Below are positions 19,041-27,837 of a DNA stretch of 64,000 bases, in pieces. The notes beneath the pieces are model-generated. The model saw only the letters and a list, made by a program, of their open reading frames with translations. It had not been told where the DNA came from and made no database searches. Made by a program: the position numbers and the translations under genes. Every line of letters begins with the position of its first letter. The stretch's first letter is position 1. Location of the stretch: the NCBI RefSeq assembly GCF_011045095.1, contig NZ_JAALDL010000001.1, forward strand, positions 186,001 to 250,000. The letters are read 5' to 3'. The stretch is from Grimontia sedimenti. Lineage in GTDB: Bacteria; Pseudomonadota; Gammaproteobacteria; Enterobacterales; Vibrionaceae.

Positions 19041-20714
19041 ATGAGTGAGGAAGAACAAGTCACCGCTACAGTGAAAAAAGGACGCTCATTTTCCGCAGTG
19101 TGGATTCTGCCATTGGTGTCTCTCGCGGTCGGTATTTGGATGTTTTATCAATACGAAAGTAATCAAGGCACCTTGATCACCTTACATGTTCAAACCGCTG
19201 ACGGACTGGAAGCAGGGAAAACCGAAATTCGCGCCCGTGATGTCAAAGTTGGCGTGGTGACAGACGTTCAGCTTAATGAAGATTATTCAGCCATCGTTGT
19301 TAAAGCGAGGATGGACAAAAGTGCGGATCGCATGTTGCGTGAAGATGCCACATTCTGGGTGGTGAAACCACGCATCGGCAAAGAAGGGGTATCGGGCCTT
19401 AGTACCTTACTTTCTGGGGCATACATCGCCCTACGTCCTGGCGTGTCGGAAGAGTCTCAGGATACCTTTACCGTGCTCGATATTCCGCCGATTGCCCCAC
19501 CAGATGCCAAGGGGTTACGGGTTGTCTTAACGTCGCCAAGAGCAGGGAAGTTGTCAGTGGGCGACCCCGTGCTTTTTGAAGGTTACACCGTTGGTCGGGT
19601 AGAGAGGGTTGGGTTTGATTTGGAAAAAGAAAAGGCGACCTATCAGCTTTTCATCTTCCAGCCATACGATGCGCTTATCCAGAGTGAAACCCGTTTTTGG
19701 TTAACGTCAGGTCTGGATATTCGGCTCAATGCCCAAGGCTTTGCGGTGCAAATCGCCTCTCTGGAGTCACTGGTCAGCGGCGGCGTGAGTTTTGGTGTGC
19801 CTGATGGGCAATCAAAGGGATATCCCATTACAGAGCAGATGACCTTGTTCAAGCTCTATGACGACCTGAAGCAAGTTCAGGAGCAAATGTTTGATAACTA
19901 CATAGAGTACGCCTTGCTTTTCAGTGAATCAGTCCGCGGGTTAAACCCCGGCGCACCCGTGGAATACCGGGGTATTCGGATTGGTACGGTGGAGAAAGTG
20001 CCGCTGCATCTGACAGATAAAAAACGGGGCTTTGCGTCCAAACAAATTCCTGTACTTATTCATATTGAAGTCGAGCGGATCCTTGAGCCGGACGTTGAAA
20101 TCACGCCGTCAGAGTTGAAAGAGGCCTTTGCAGCCGAGTTCAAACATGGCCTGCGTGCCACGCTAAAAACCGGCAACCTACTGACTGGAGCGCTGTATAT
20201 CGATACGGATTTCTATCCCGATGAAGCCAACAAAACGTTTCAGACGACTTACCGGGGCTATAACTTCTTTCCGTCTGTTTCGGGAGATTTTGTTCAGTTC
20301 CAACGGCAGATTGGTGGCATTCTTAACAAGATCAACAAGCTCCCTGTCGAAGGTGTGCTGAGTTCCCTTGAAGAAACACTGGATGCTTCCCAAGAAACCA
20401 TGGCGACACTGAATTCTGCGGGTAAAGAACTGGATAGTCTGATTCAGCGTCTCGATGGCTTGCTTGCACAGGATGGTGCCCAAAAGCTTCCTCAAGAGCT
20501 GAGGGATACACTGGAAGAGCTTCAGCGAACCTTGCGTGGCTTCAATCCTGACTCGGAGTCCTACCAAAAACTGCAAGAGGCGCTGACAGGTTTCAACGAT
20601 GCTATGGATGGATTCAGTCCGTTAATGAAGAAGCTTAACCAGAAACCAGACTCTCTGATTTTCGGTGAAAGCCAGTTGTCAGATCCAATTCCAGTGAAGG
20701 GAGAGCGCGAATGA
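19041..20714 (+). CDS. pqiB: PqiB, MCE-domain envelope-spanning lipid-transport protein
   Basis: This 557-residue protein has one N-terminal membrane span (VWILPLVSLAVGIWMFY, about 15-32) and three MCE domains in tandem (beginning near residues 43, 155 and 285). A C-terminal helical, coiled-coil-like region follows (about 420-520). In E. coli PqiB, stacked MCE rings and the helical needle form a tunnel across the periplasm. The gene overlaps pqiC by the 4-bp ATGA, which points to translational coupling. Length and architecture match the family. Confidence 0.93.
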   Translation: MSEEEQVTATVKKGRSFSAVWILPLVSLAVGIWMFYQYESNQGTLITLHVQTADGLEAGKTEIRARDVKVGVVTDVQLNEDYSAIVVKARMDKSADRMLREDATFWVVKPRIGKEGVSGLSTLLSGAYIALRPGVSEESQDTFTVLDIPPIAPPDAKGLRVVLTSPRAGKLSVGDPVLFEGYTVGRVERVGFDLEKEKATYQLFIFQPYDALIQSETRFWLTSGLDIRLNAQGFAVQIASLESLVSGGVSFGVPDGQSKGYPITEQMTLFKLYDDLKQVQEQMFDNYIEYALLFSESVRGLNPGAPVEYRGIRIGTVEKVPLHLTDKKRGFASKQIPVLIHIEVERILEPDVEITPSELKEAFAAEFKHGLRATLKTGNLLTGALYIDTDFYPDEANKTFQTTYRGYNFFPSVSGDFVQFQRQIGGILNKINKLPVEGVLSSLEETLDASQETMATLNSAGKELDSLIQRLDGLLAQDGAQKLPQELRDTLEELQRTLRGFNPDSESYQKLQEALTGFNDAMDGFSPLMKKLNQKPDSLIFGESQLSDPIPVKGERE

Positions 20715-21301
20715 GAAAATCATTGCTTAGTTGGCTATTCGTCGTGGTGATAGCGGGGTGTAGCAGCGCGCCTGACACCGCAACCACAACGTATCTCTTG
20801 CCTCAAGCGGAATTGAAAGAGGCAGTGTTGCGAAAAGAACAGCCCATCTTGCTAATCCAGCCTGTGAAAGTTGCGGGCTATTTAGCAGGAGAGGGAATTG
20901 CCTACCAAACGTCACCCTCCGAGATTGTTGTTGCGCAAAATAACCTCTGGGCTGAAAGCCTTTCCCAACAGGTGACAGAACGTTTGGTTAATCAACTGCG
21001 TACGCCAAAAGCAAACTATTGGCCAATGTATCCGAATGCTTCTTTGAACAGTGCAAAAATGCCTAGACTCCAACTCAACATCAGCCGGTTTGATGGTGAT
21101 TACCAAGGTAACGCAACCGTGGCAGGAGACTGGGTGTTGGTGGATGGCAACGGCGACATCGTTCAATCCCAAACCTTCTTCGCGCAGTCGCCATTAGAAC
21201 AAGAAGGGTACCAGGCGCTTGTTAATGCACTCTCCAAAACGCTGGATAAGGTCATAGGTACATTAGGCTTTGACTTATCTAAGGCAAAAATCGGGCAGTA
21301 G
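20711..21301 (+). CDS. pqiC: PqiC outer-membrane lipoprotein
   Basis: This 196-residue lipoprotein has a signal and lipobox VIAGC (Cys17). It belongs to the PqiC/YmbA family (ABC_trans_aux, formerly DUF330), the outer-membrane partner of PqiB. The ATG overlaps the pqiB stop (ATGA at 20711-20714). The mature part has the family's repeated beta-alpha layout with the ending SKTLDKVIGTLGF. The operon appears to end here, as a 72-bp gap precedes the next gene. Confidence 0.88.
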   Translation: MRKSLLSWLFVVVIAGCSSAPDTATTTYLLPQAELKEAVLRKEQPILLIQPVKVAGYLAGEGIAYQTSPSEIVVAQNNLWAESLSQQVTERLVNQLRTPKANYWPMYPNASLNSAKMPRLQLNISRFDGDYQGNATVAGDWVLVDGNGDIVQSQTFFAQSPLEQEGYQALVNALSKTLDKVIGTLGFDLSKAKIGQ

Positions 21302-21373
21302 GCGCGCTGTCATCCAAATGTCATAATTCATCCCCAAGATCCTGCACCGAAAAATAGAATTAGGGAGATTCGG

Positions 21374-21865
21374 ATGACACATCCAACTTGGGAATTGCCA
21401 GTGGAATCTGGCGCTTTGATTTTGACCCCTTGCCCGGGAACCAAAGACTTGTCACTGTTGGAAAGCCTTCAACAGCTTAAAGCGCAAGGTGCGGTTGCTG
21501 TTGTGACTGCTATCAACGAAGAAGAAATGGCGTCAAAAGGCGTCGAGCAACTGGGCGAACTGGTTCAAGAACTTGGCATGAAATGGTTCCACATTGTTAT
21601 CGAAGACGATGAAGCACCAGACGCTACTTTCATGGAAAAGTGGCAAGCCAGCCAATCAGAATTGCACCAAGCCATTGCAAATGGCGATAAGGTTGTCATG
21701 CACTGCATGGGCGGTTCAGGCCGCACCGGTTTATTGTCTGCTCACCTTCTGCTTGAGCGCGGTTGGGAGTTACAAGACATCATCCGTGATATTCAGGCAT
21801 TGCGCCCGGGTGCCTTCACCAAACAGCCTCAAATTGACTATATCCACGCCTTTGTGAATCAATAA
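21374..21865 (+). CDS. Small dual-specificity/tyrosine-type phosphatase
   Basis: This 163-residue cysteine phosphatase has the signature HCMGGSGRTG (residues 110-119), with nucleophile Cys111 and phosphate-binding Arg117. An acidic EDDEAPD segment (about 77-83) is placed where the general acid Asp usually lies. It resembles bacterial proteins annotated as CDKN3-like or dual-specificity phosphatases. It has no signal peptide, so it acts in the cytosol. A GGGAG site at 21363-21367 precedes the ATG. It lies between pqiC and the eCIS locus but has no visible functional link to either. The substrate is unknown. Confidence 0.85.
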   Translation: MTHPTWELPVESGALILTPCPGTKDLSLLESLQQLKAQGAVAVVTAINEEEMASKGVEQLGELVQELGMKWFHIVIEDDEAPDATFMEKWQASQSELHQAIANGDKVVMHCMGGSGRTGLLSAHLLLERGWELQDIIRDIQALRPGAFTKQPQIDYIHAFVNQ

Positions 21866-21880
21866 TCTTGCAAAAAATGA

Positions 21881-21913
21881 CTCCGAACAGCCGAACACAA
21901 GGGCTGTTCGGAG
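21881..21913. terminator. Perfect 12-bp inverted repeat, possible terminator
   Basis: CTCCGAACAGCC (21881-21892) pairs perfectly with GGCTGTTCGGAG (21902-21913) around a 9-nt loop. It lies 16 bp past the phosphatase stop. On the plus strand no T-run follows; on the minus strand a T6 run follows (from the A6 at 21872-21877). It could end transcripts in either direction or insulate the eCIS locus. Confidence 0.55.
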
Positions 21914-21995
21914 ATATACCCAAACAACTCAATCGTACGAATACTTTCCTTCTCTGTCTGAAAAAACATACCGCGCAAGTCAAGCGACACTATTT

Positions 21996-22024
21996 TTGTT
22001 TAAAAAAAGCGCATCAGATATAAG
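21996..22024 (+). promoter_or_regulatory. Candidate sigma-70 promoter for the eCIS operon
   Basis: TTGTTT (21996-22001), a 17-bp spacer and TATAAG (22019-22024) make a fair sigma-70 match, with an A-tract at 22002-22008 in the spacer. Transcription from it would begin near 22031 and give a leader of about 270 nt before the sheath ATG. This is sequence-based only. Confidence 0.35.
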
Positions 22025-22304
22025 AACGATTACATTTTTGCTAATACTCTGAAAACTGGTGTTTAAAACGCTCGTGCTTTTTTGACGCTTTCGCCCACAT
22101 GACCAACCCTCTCTTGCTTTTGCGACACACTGTCACGCAATAGTTAGCCATCATCCTTTGTGTATTGCAGCACTGATACTGTGTCTGTGGTGGCATATTC
22201 TGAGCACGGCGATTTAGTCAAAATGCTGAAAGAGTATTGTCAGACCGCTGTGCCGCTCCCAACGCCAATTCATACGAGTTCTGCCATGGTTGAGGAGGTC
22301 ACTC

Positions 22305-24254
22305 ATGCCCGTTGCACTGACATATCCCGGCGTTTACATCCAGGAAATTCCCAGCGGCAGCCGCTCCATCAGTGGTGCTGCCACATCTATCGCTGCGTTT
22401 GTTGGTGGCTTTTCACGAGGGCCGATAAACACGCCCGTGCGCATGTTCCATGTCGGAGATTTTGACACCCATATGGGCGGCGTTCATACCACCAGTGAAA
22501 CCAGCTATGCAGTGTCGCAATTTTTTACAAATGGGGGCGGTGAATCCTATGCTGTCCGTGTTGGAGGAGGAACCAATGGCAGCGTGTCGGTCGATAGTTG
22601 GAACGGCAACACGACACTGGTTTTTAACGCCGGGCGTCAATTTCAGGGAGAGCCTGTTGAAGACCCCGGCGCGTGGAATAATCACATTCGTATTGATGCC
22701 GATTACCTGACCACAGATCCCACATCACTGTTCAATCTTTCAGTGACCGAAATCAGGCACGTAGATGGTCTCGAAGTGCCCGTGCGAAACGAGACTTACC
22801 GCAATGTGTCTATGGTCGCGACCCATCCTAGGTTTGTGCAAAGTGTTGTCAATGACAACTCGATGATGGTTCAAATTGCGGACTTTGCCGGCACAGACAT
22901 GCCTGCGCCAACGGGTTACTACTCTGGTACACAGACAGTCGCAAATTACGCCGCAATGGCTGACAACAACACCATGGATATCGATCTGGGTGATGGCGTT
23001 ACGCGTTCAGTTGTTGTTGACGCGACGACGAAACCGACAACCATCGCTGGTGCTGCGCTCATGCTGCAGAACGCGATTAGAGATACCCATCCTGCGGATC
23101 CGCTGTGGGCGCAATGTCAGGTCGTTGCTAGGGGTGACCGAATTGCCGTTTACACTGGACGCAACAGCACCGCTTATCGAGCTGGTCACATGGTGTCAAT
23201 TACCGATACGGCAGGGGACTTTGCAGTGACTACCGCTTTGGAGGGCAGTGCAGAGGCCAACGTACAGCAATACGCCATGAATACGGCTGCAGCAGCAGGA
23301 TTTCAGACCGCACAAACCGCGGGCGCTGATGGTGGCGCACCGACGGCAGCCCAATTGCGGGGTAACCGCAATGCCCGAACAGGTATATACGCGCTGGAAG
23401 ATGTCGATATTTTCAACCTTCTGCTGATACCGGAAGCGTCAGATCTGAACAACGGTAATGTCGCGGACATGTCGACCGTGATTAGTCCTGCGATCGCTTA
23501 CTGCGAAGAACAGCGGGCATTCTTGCTGATTGACCCGCCAGAGAACGTGAACAGTGCGGAAGGAGCGATTGAATGGTTGGATGAAGTCGCTGGGGCAGGG
23601 CTTCGTCACCGTAACACAGCTGCATACTATCCCCGCGTTCAAGTACCGGATCCTAATAACGACAACCGCTTACGGACTATCGCGCCAAGCGGAACTGTCG
23701 CTGGCGTCTATGCCCGCCGCGATTCGGAAGCGGGGATTTGGACCGCAGCAGCAGGTATCACTGCCAGCCTTCGCAATGTGATTAGCTTCAATCACAACCT
23801 CACCAACAACGAGATTGGTCTGCTTAACCCCATTGGTTTGAATTGTCTTAGAAACGGCGGCATCAGCGGCAACATCGTCTGGGGGGCAAGAACGTTGCGT
23901 GGCGCAAATGAGCTCGCCTCCGAATGGACATACGTACCCGTTCGGCGCACGGCGCTTTTCATCGAAGAATCCCTGTTCCGCGGTTTGCAATGGACCCTGT
24001 TTATGCCCAATGACGAACCGCTGTGGTCAGAAATTCGCATCGCGGTAACCAGCTTCATGCAGGGACTTTTCCGCCAGGGTGCATTTCAAGGGAGCTCACC
24101 GGATCAAGCCTTCTTCGTCAAATGCGATGCGGAGACGACTACTCAGGCAGATATTGATGCCGGCATCGTCAACGTACTGGTGGGCATGGCGCCCCTTAAA
24201 CCTGCGGAATTTGTTGTTGTCAGTTTCCAACTGATGAACAACAGCGGCAGTTAA
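22305..24254 (+). CDS. eCIS contractile sheath protein
   Basis: This 649-residue phage-tail-sheath-family protein forms the contractile outer tube of the particle. The N-terminal hallmark is YPGVYIQEIPSGSRSISGA (about residues 7-25). The conserved C-terminal sheath core runs from about 440 and includes FMQGLFRQGAFQGSSPDQAF and the ending APLKPAEFVVVSFQ, which is closely like Afp/PVC and R-pyocin sheaths. The middle (about 200-370) is an insertion domain expected on the particle surface. The start at 22305 is chosen for the AGGAGG 6 bp upstream; a TTG at 22290 would include the ribosome-binding site. This is the only sheath gene in the locus, whereas Afp/PVC carry three. Confidence 0.95.
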   Translation: MPVALTYPGVYIQEIPSGSRSISGAATSIAAFVGGFSRGPINTPVRMFHVGDFDTHMGGVHTTSETSYAVSQFFTNGGGESYAVRVGGGTNGSVSVDSWNGNTTLVFNAGRQFQGEPVEDPGAWNNHIRIDADYLTTDPTSLFNLSVTEIRHVDGLEVPVRNETYRNVSMVATHPRFVQSVVNDNSMMVQIADFAGTDMPAPTGYYSGTQTVANYAAMADNNTMDIDLGDGVTRSVVVDATTKPTTIAGAALMLQNAIRDTHPADPLWAQCQVVARGDRIAVYTGRNSTAYRAGHMVSITDTAGDFAVTTALEGSAEANVQQYAMNTAAAAGFQTAQTAGADGGAPTAAQLRGNRNARTGIYALEDVDIFNLLLIPEASDLNNGNVADMSTVISPAIAYCEEQRAFLLIDPPENVNSAEGAIEWLDEVAGAGLRHRNTAAYYPRVQVPDPNNDNRLRTIAPSGTVAGVYARRDSEAGIWTAAAGITASLRNVISFNHNLTNNEIGLLNPIGLNCLRNGGISGNIVWGARTLRGANELASEWTYVPVRRTALFIEESLFRGLQWTLFMPNDEPLWSEIRIAVTSFMQGLFRQGAFQGSSPDQAFFVKCDAETTTQADIDAGIVNVLVGMAPLKPAEFVVVSFQLMNNSGS

Positions 24255-24322
24255 TCTCTCCGCCGATGGCGGTGGCTGTCGGCAACTTCAATGTATGACT
24301 CGATAGGTAGCGAGGGGGCGTT

Positions 24323-24850
24323 ATGTCTCAGCTCAATGTGAATGGCCAGCGGGTAGTCCCGTATCCTGGGTACAAATTCATCATCAAAGAAGCCGGTGGT
24401 GATGTGCTGGCGGCGGTGCAGAAAGTGTCAGGTCTCAGCCGCACGGTGGAAGTGAATGAATACCGCGCAGGAGGGGATCCATCCCACACCCGTAAATCTC
24501 CGGGTCAGGTGAAATTCGAAGCCATCACGCTTGAACGTGGTGTGACGGAAAATCTCCAGTTCGAACAGTGGGCAAATAAGGTTTGGCGAATCGGGACCGA
24601 GCCCGGCGGTGAAGTGTCGCTGGCAGACCTCCACAAAAACCTGATTCTGGAAGTGCTGAATGAGGCGGGTCAGAAAGTGCTGAGCTACAGCATTTACCGC
24701 TGCTGGGTATCGGAATACAAAGCGCTGCCGGGGTTAGATGCATCCAGTTCTGCGTTCATGATTCAGTCCATCAAACTCGAAAACGAAGGCTGGGAGCGCA
24801 TGGCGGTGACCACGCCGAAAGAACCCAGTTTTGTTCATCCTGAGCAGTGA
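24323..24850 (+). CDS. eCIS inner tube protein
   Basis: This 175-residue protein of the phage-tail-region family (T4 gp19 / Afp1-Afp5 type) polymerises into the inner tube that is driven out on contraction. Characteristic segments are YPGYKFIIKEAGGDVLAAVQ near the N-terminus, KVSGLSRTVEVNEYRAGGD (about 38-56) and the C-terminal IQSIKLENEGWERM. It follows the sheath gene after 68 bp, the usual sheath-tube order. The locus has one tube paralogue only, apart from the adaptor at 31596-32219. Confidence 0.92.
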   Translation: MSQLNVNGQRVVPYPGYKFIIKEAGGDVLAAVQKVSGLSRTVEVNEYRAGGDPSHTRKSPGQVKFEAITLERGVTENLQFEQWANKVWRIGTEPGGEVSLADLHKNLILEVLNEAGQKVLSYSIYRCWVSEYKALPGLDASSSAFMIQSIKLENEGWERMAVTTPKEPSFVHPEQ

Positions 24851-24860
24851 GTAGACGCTG

Positions 24861-25667
24861 ATGGCGATGGTGTTGCAAGCATTGAACGATAACCGTCAGG
24901 TGGAAGTGTGGGAAGCCGCTTCAGCCCGTCGCGCGCAGGAGCGAGCGGCAATACTGGCGGGCGCTTTTGTGCCGGATTCGTTGAAACCGACATTGCCTGA
25001 TTGGACAGTGGCAGGTCGCGATCATTTATTGATGCTTGCTTACCAGCGCCAGTTTGGGGATGCCATCGAGGTTGAAGCCAAATGCGGTGAATGCGGAGAA
25101 AAAACGCAGCTTTCGTTTACCGTTTCACAAGTGTTAGGCACCGCGTCCCCTGAACTCTCCAAAGCCTGGGACGAGGTGCACGCTTTGCTGGATACGGATG
25201 CGTATCTCCCCGTTTATCACGATGTGATTTTTGAAGGGATCCCCTGTCGGTTTCGTTTACCCCGCATTGCGGATCTGAACATGCTGGAAAACAGCGAAGC
25301 CATGCTGTTTCAGTTTGCACAAAGGGTTATTGAACCCGAGGATTTCCCGCGAATCCGTTCAGCGCTGGCAGAAAAAGAGAATGCGCAAGAAGCCTGGAAA
25401 ATGCTGTTCGATCAGATCGAACAACAGATGTTGGATTCTGAACCTCTCTCCATTGTGTCGCTGAATTCAGCCTGCCCGGATTGCGGCGCCGAAACCTTGC
25501 ATCAGTTTGATATTGCCAACCAGTTTTGGGCGCAACTCTCCGCCAGTGTTGAGAAGCAGCTGTGGGATGTGCATTTACTGGCAACGGCTTATGGCTGGTC
25601 GAGTCAGGATATTCTCGCTATGAGTCCTGCCCGCCGTCGTCGTCATATTGCGATGATTATTGAGTGA
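24861..25667 (+). CDS. T4 gp26-like baseplate/assembly protein with CxxC pairs
   Basis: This 268-residue protein has a C-terminal region (about 232-266, KQLWDVHLLATAYGWSSQDI then ARRRRHI) that resembles the T4 gp26/gp51-type family found in many contractile-tail loci, often thought to act in baseplate or tail assembly. Two cysteine pairs, CGEC (Cys75/78) and CPDC (Cys205/208), probably make a zinc site joining distant segments. N-terminally it has a helical segment. It starts 10 bp after the tube gene and ends 14 bp before the next start. The family call is moderate; its exact place in the particle is unknown. Confidence 0.65.
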   Translation: MAMVLQALNDNRQVEVWEAASARRAQERAAILAGAFVPDSLKPTLPDWTVAGRDHLLMLAYQRQFGDAIEVEAKCGECGEKTQLSFTVSQVLGTASPELSKAWDEVHALLDTDAYLPVYHDVIFEGIPCRFRLPRIADLNMLENSEAMLFQFAQRVIEPEDFPRIRSALAEKENAQEAWKMLFDQIEQQMLDSEPLSIVSLNSACPDCGAETLHQFDIANQFWAQLSASVEKQLWDVHLLATAYGWSSQDILAMSPARRRRHIAMIIE

Positions 25668-25681
25668 GGAGGGGGAAGAAG

Positions 25682-26533
25682 ATGAGTCGAGGCCTCAGCC
25701 AATTTCTTCGCCGAAATGTTTCGGGTGAACAGTCGCTTAAACCTGTGGTGCGTTCTTATTATTCCCACGTGAGTGATGATTCTTCGCCCACATCACCTCA
25801 ATCATCAAGTGACACTGTCACTGAGTGGTTGGTACCAGAACCGACGAAAACAAATCTCGAACCGACTCTAAGTGAGCAGAGTGAAGTTTCATCATCAGTG
25901 CGACCAGAAAATGCATCCCGCACTGGCCGGAATCTTGAATATGGTTTTGACAGGGAAGTTGATCCCTCATCCTCCTCAGTTTCTCTGGAGAACCTTGAGA
26001 ATCGCTCAACCCCAAAGGACGATTCGTCAGATATAGAGGCCGAATTTCCTGACCATAATGCAGAGTCTTCAAGCAAAGAATGGCATAGACAAGAATGGCA
26101 GAGAGAAGCGGAAAACAAATCAACGCTTTCCGCTAGATCAGATGCATCATCAAACGATGTAACCCAGCATTCTGCAAGTGCTATGACCCTCGCCGAGTTG
26201 AGAGACTTAGAGCTGGAATCTTCCTCTGTCGCACCTGAAAACCGTCAGCAACCTGCGAAACGCCGCGACTTCACTAAGCAGGTTGCCGCATCAATATTGG
26301 GAGACGAAAAAGTGTCGCCTAATACGGAGCGCTTGGCCTCTGTGACTCCCGTTGAATCAGCGCTCTCTCCAGAAAAAGAAGGGAGTCCACAAGACCACCT
26401 CGAAGTGTCCGTGACCATTGGCCATGTTTCGATCGTGCCGGCTCCCAAAGCACCAGAGAAAAAAGTACCAAGCTGGAAGCCACCAGTGAGCCTGTCCGAC
26501 TACCTTCGTGATCGTCAGGAGGGCAAACGATGA
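25682..26533 (+). CDS. Serine-rich, probably disordered eCIS protein
   Basis: This 283-residue protein is not recognised. It is strongly enriched in Ser, Glu, Pro and Thr, with poly-Ser clusters (for example about residues 85-95 and 115-160), and has no predicted domain. It ends in a short conserved-looking tail (WKPPVSLSDYLRDRQEGKR) that could be a docking motif. The start at 25682 has the strong GGAGGGGGAAG site just upstream. The in-frame GTG at 25664 overlaps the preceding gene's end and would include that site. The stop overlaps the next ATG by 4 bp. Its position between the gp26-like and DUF4255 genes suggests a linker, chaperone or scaffold, but this is inference. Confidence 0.7.
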   Translation: MSRGLSQFLRRNVSGEQSLKPVVRSYYSHVSDDSSPTSPQSSSDTVTEWLVPEPTKTNLEPTLSEQSEVSSSVRPENASRTGRNLEYGFDREVDPSSSSVSLENLENRSTPKDDSSDIEAEFPDHNAESSSKEWHRQEWQREAENKSTLSARSDASSNDVTQHSASAMTLAELRDLELESSSVAPENRQQPAKRRDFTKQVAASILGDEKVSPNTERLASVTPVESALSPEKEGSPQDHLEVSVTIGHVSIVPAPKAPEKKVPSWKPPVSLSDYLRDRQEGKR

Positions 26534-27837
26534 GTAGCGCGCTGGCGATAGCAGGTATCACGCAACTTCTCCGGGATTTGCTGAATGATGGCTTGGTGGA
26601 TCACGACGTGGCAACCATGGTCAACACCAATGTACCTGTTCACGCGCTTCCACCCGACCAAATGCTGGCGCAGGAAGAAGATAGTGCACCTGCGCTGAAT
26701 GTGTTTCTCTACCACACCGAAGTCAACGCTGCCTGGGCAAACCAATGTTTGCCAACCCGAAACAGCGACGGCGATAGAATCAATAACACACCGCTGCCGC
26801 TGGATTTGTATTACATCGTGAGTGCGTATAGCACCGCGGATTTGCACAACGATGTATTGCTTGGCTACGCCATGCAAATTCTTCACGAGCATCCGGGGTT
26901 TACCCGCGCAGAAATTCAAACTGCACTAAACCCTTCACCCGCCATTGCTGCGGGCCTTCCTCTGCTTCTCCAAGCGCTGGCAGACACAGGTTTGGCTGAT
27001 CAGGCTGAGGCGATTCGTATCGCGCCCCATCCAATGCCCGTGTCGGAAAAATCCGCGTTATGGAGCGCATTGCAAAGTCAGTACCGTCCCTCCGCGACTT
27101 ACCGCGTATCAACCGTGTTGATGCAAGTTGAACAGGGCACGCGGGAAGCGCTTCCGATATTGACCATTGGCCCCGGAAATACAGGGCCCGATGTCCAGCC
27201 AAGTCTGGTTCCGTCAGTCCCCCAACTGGCGCGCATTATCCCTCCCGCCTTGCAGTCCAGTGCAAGGTTGGGAGATACCCTGGACACCGAAGGGTTTGCG
27301 CTGGATGGCGCGAATCCTCGATTTACGCTCTCTCATATCTCACAGGAGGTGGAACATACAATCAATGCAGAGGCGGGCGGAACAGCACGCGCGCAGTCAG
27401 TGACACTGCCGAATGCTGCAGCCAATTGGGCAGCAGGTATCTATTCACTTTTCTTTACTGCTGACGTTGGTGGTCAACCATTACAATCTAATCAACTTTC
27501 CGCCCAAATCGCCCCAGTCATGACCTTGCCACCCAACAGTGTGGTGCGAAATGGTCAAACTGTGGTTGTCACGTTAAGCGTTACCCCGCACGTTCATCCC
27601 GGACAACAAGCCATGATGTGGCTCGGTTCAGAAGGGGCGACGGCGGAATCTGTCGCTGTGGCGACAAACACCCTCGTTTTTATCTTCGGGCCTCTGATTG
27701 CAGGCAGTTACCCAGCCAGATTGCGTGTTGATGGTGTTGATAGCTGGTTTATCCTTCGAGACAGACCACCAGTTGCTCCAGACTTCATCCCAAGAGCACC
27801 GATTTTCGACCCGACTCAGGTAGTGGTGGTGCCATGA
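26530..27837 (+). CDS. DUF4255 (Pvc16-N) tube/sheath terminator protein
   Basis: This 435-residue protein has an N-terminal DUF4255 domain, as in Afp16/Pvc16, which caps the distal end of tube and sheath and fixes particle length. Hallmark segments are ALAIAGITQLLRDLLNDGL (about 4-22), SAPALNVFLYHTEVNAAW and PLPLDLYYIVSAYS (about 90-103) within residues 1-190. The C-terminal 200 residues form beta-rich Ig-like sequence ending PTQVVVVP. It overlaps both neighbours by 4 bp, which suggests translational coupling with the AAA+ ATPase downstream. Confidence 0.88.
   Translation: MSSALAIAGITQLLRDLLNDGLVDHDVATMVNTNVPVHALPPDQMLAQEEDSAPALNVFLYHTEVNAAWANQCLPTRNSDGDRINNTPLPLDLYYIVSAYSTADLHNDVLLGYAMQILHEHPGFTRAEIQTALNPSPAIAAGLPLLLQALADTGLADQAEAIRIAPHPMPVSEKSALWSALQSQYRPSATYRVSTVLMQVEQGTREALPILTIGPGNTGPDVQPSLVPSVPQLARIIPPALQSSARLGDTLDTEGFALDGANPRFTLSHISQEVEHTINAEAGGTARAQSVTLPNAAANWAAGIYSLFFTADVGGQPLQSNQLSAQIAPVMTLPPNSVVRNGQTVVVTLSVTPHVHPGQQAMMWLGSEGATAESVAVATNTLVFIFGPLIAGSYPARLRVDGVDSWFILRDRPPVAPDFIPRAPIFDPTQVVVVP

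Larger units (their letters stand above)
21866..22304. other. Leader/control region upstream of the eCIS locus
   Basis: This 439-bp region has no convincing gene. It contains a perfect 12-bp inverted repeat after the phosphatase gene (21881-21913), a candidate sigma-70 promoter (21996-22024) and the AGGAGG ribosome-binding site of the sheath gene (22293-22298). A weak open frame from a GTG at 22160 runs into the sheath gene in another frame and is not supported. Confidence 0.6.

Noticed and set aside
22160-22465. Small open frame upstream of and overlapping the sheath gene
   Set aside because: GTG start without a ribosome-binding site, overlaps the sheath gene in another frame, no recognisable protein features.
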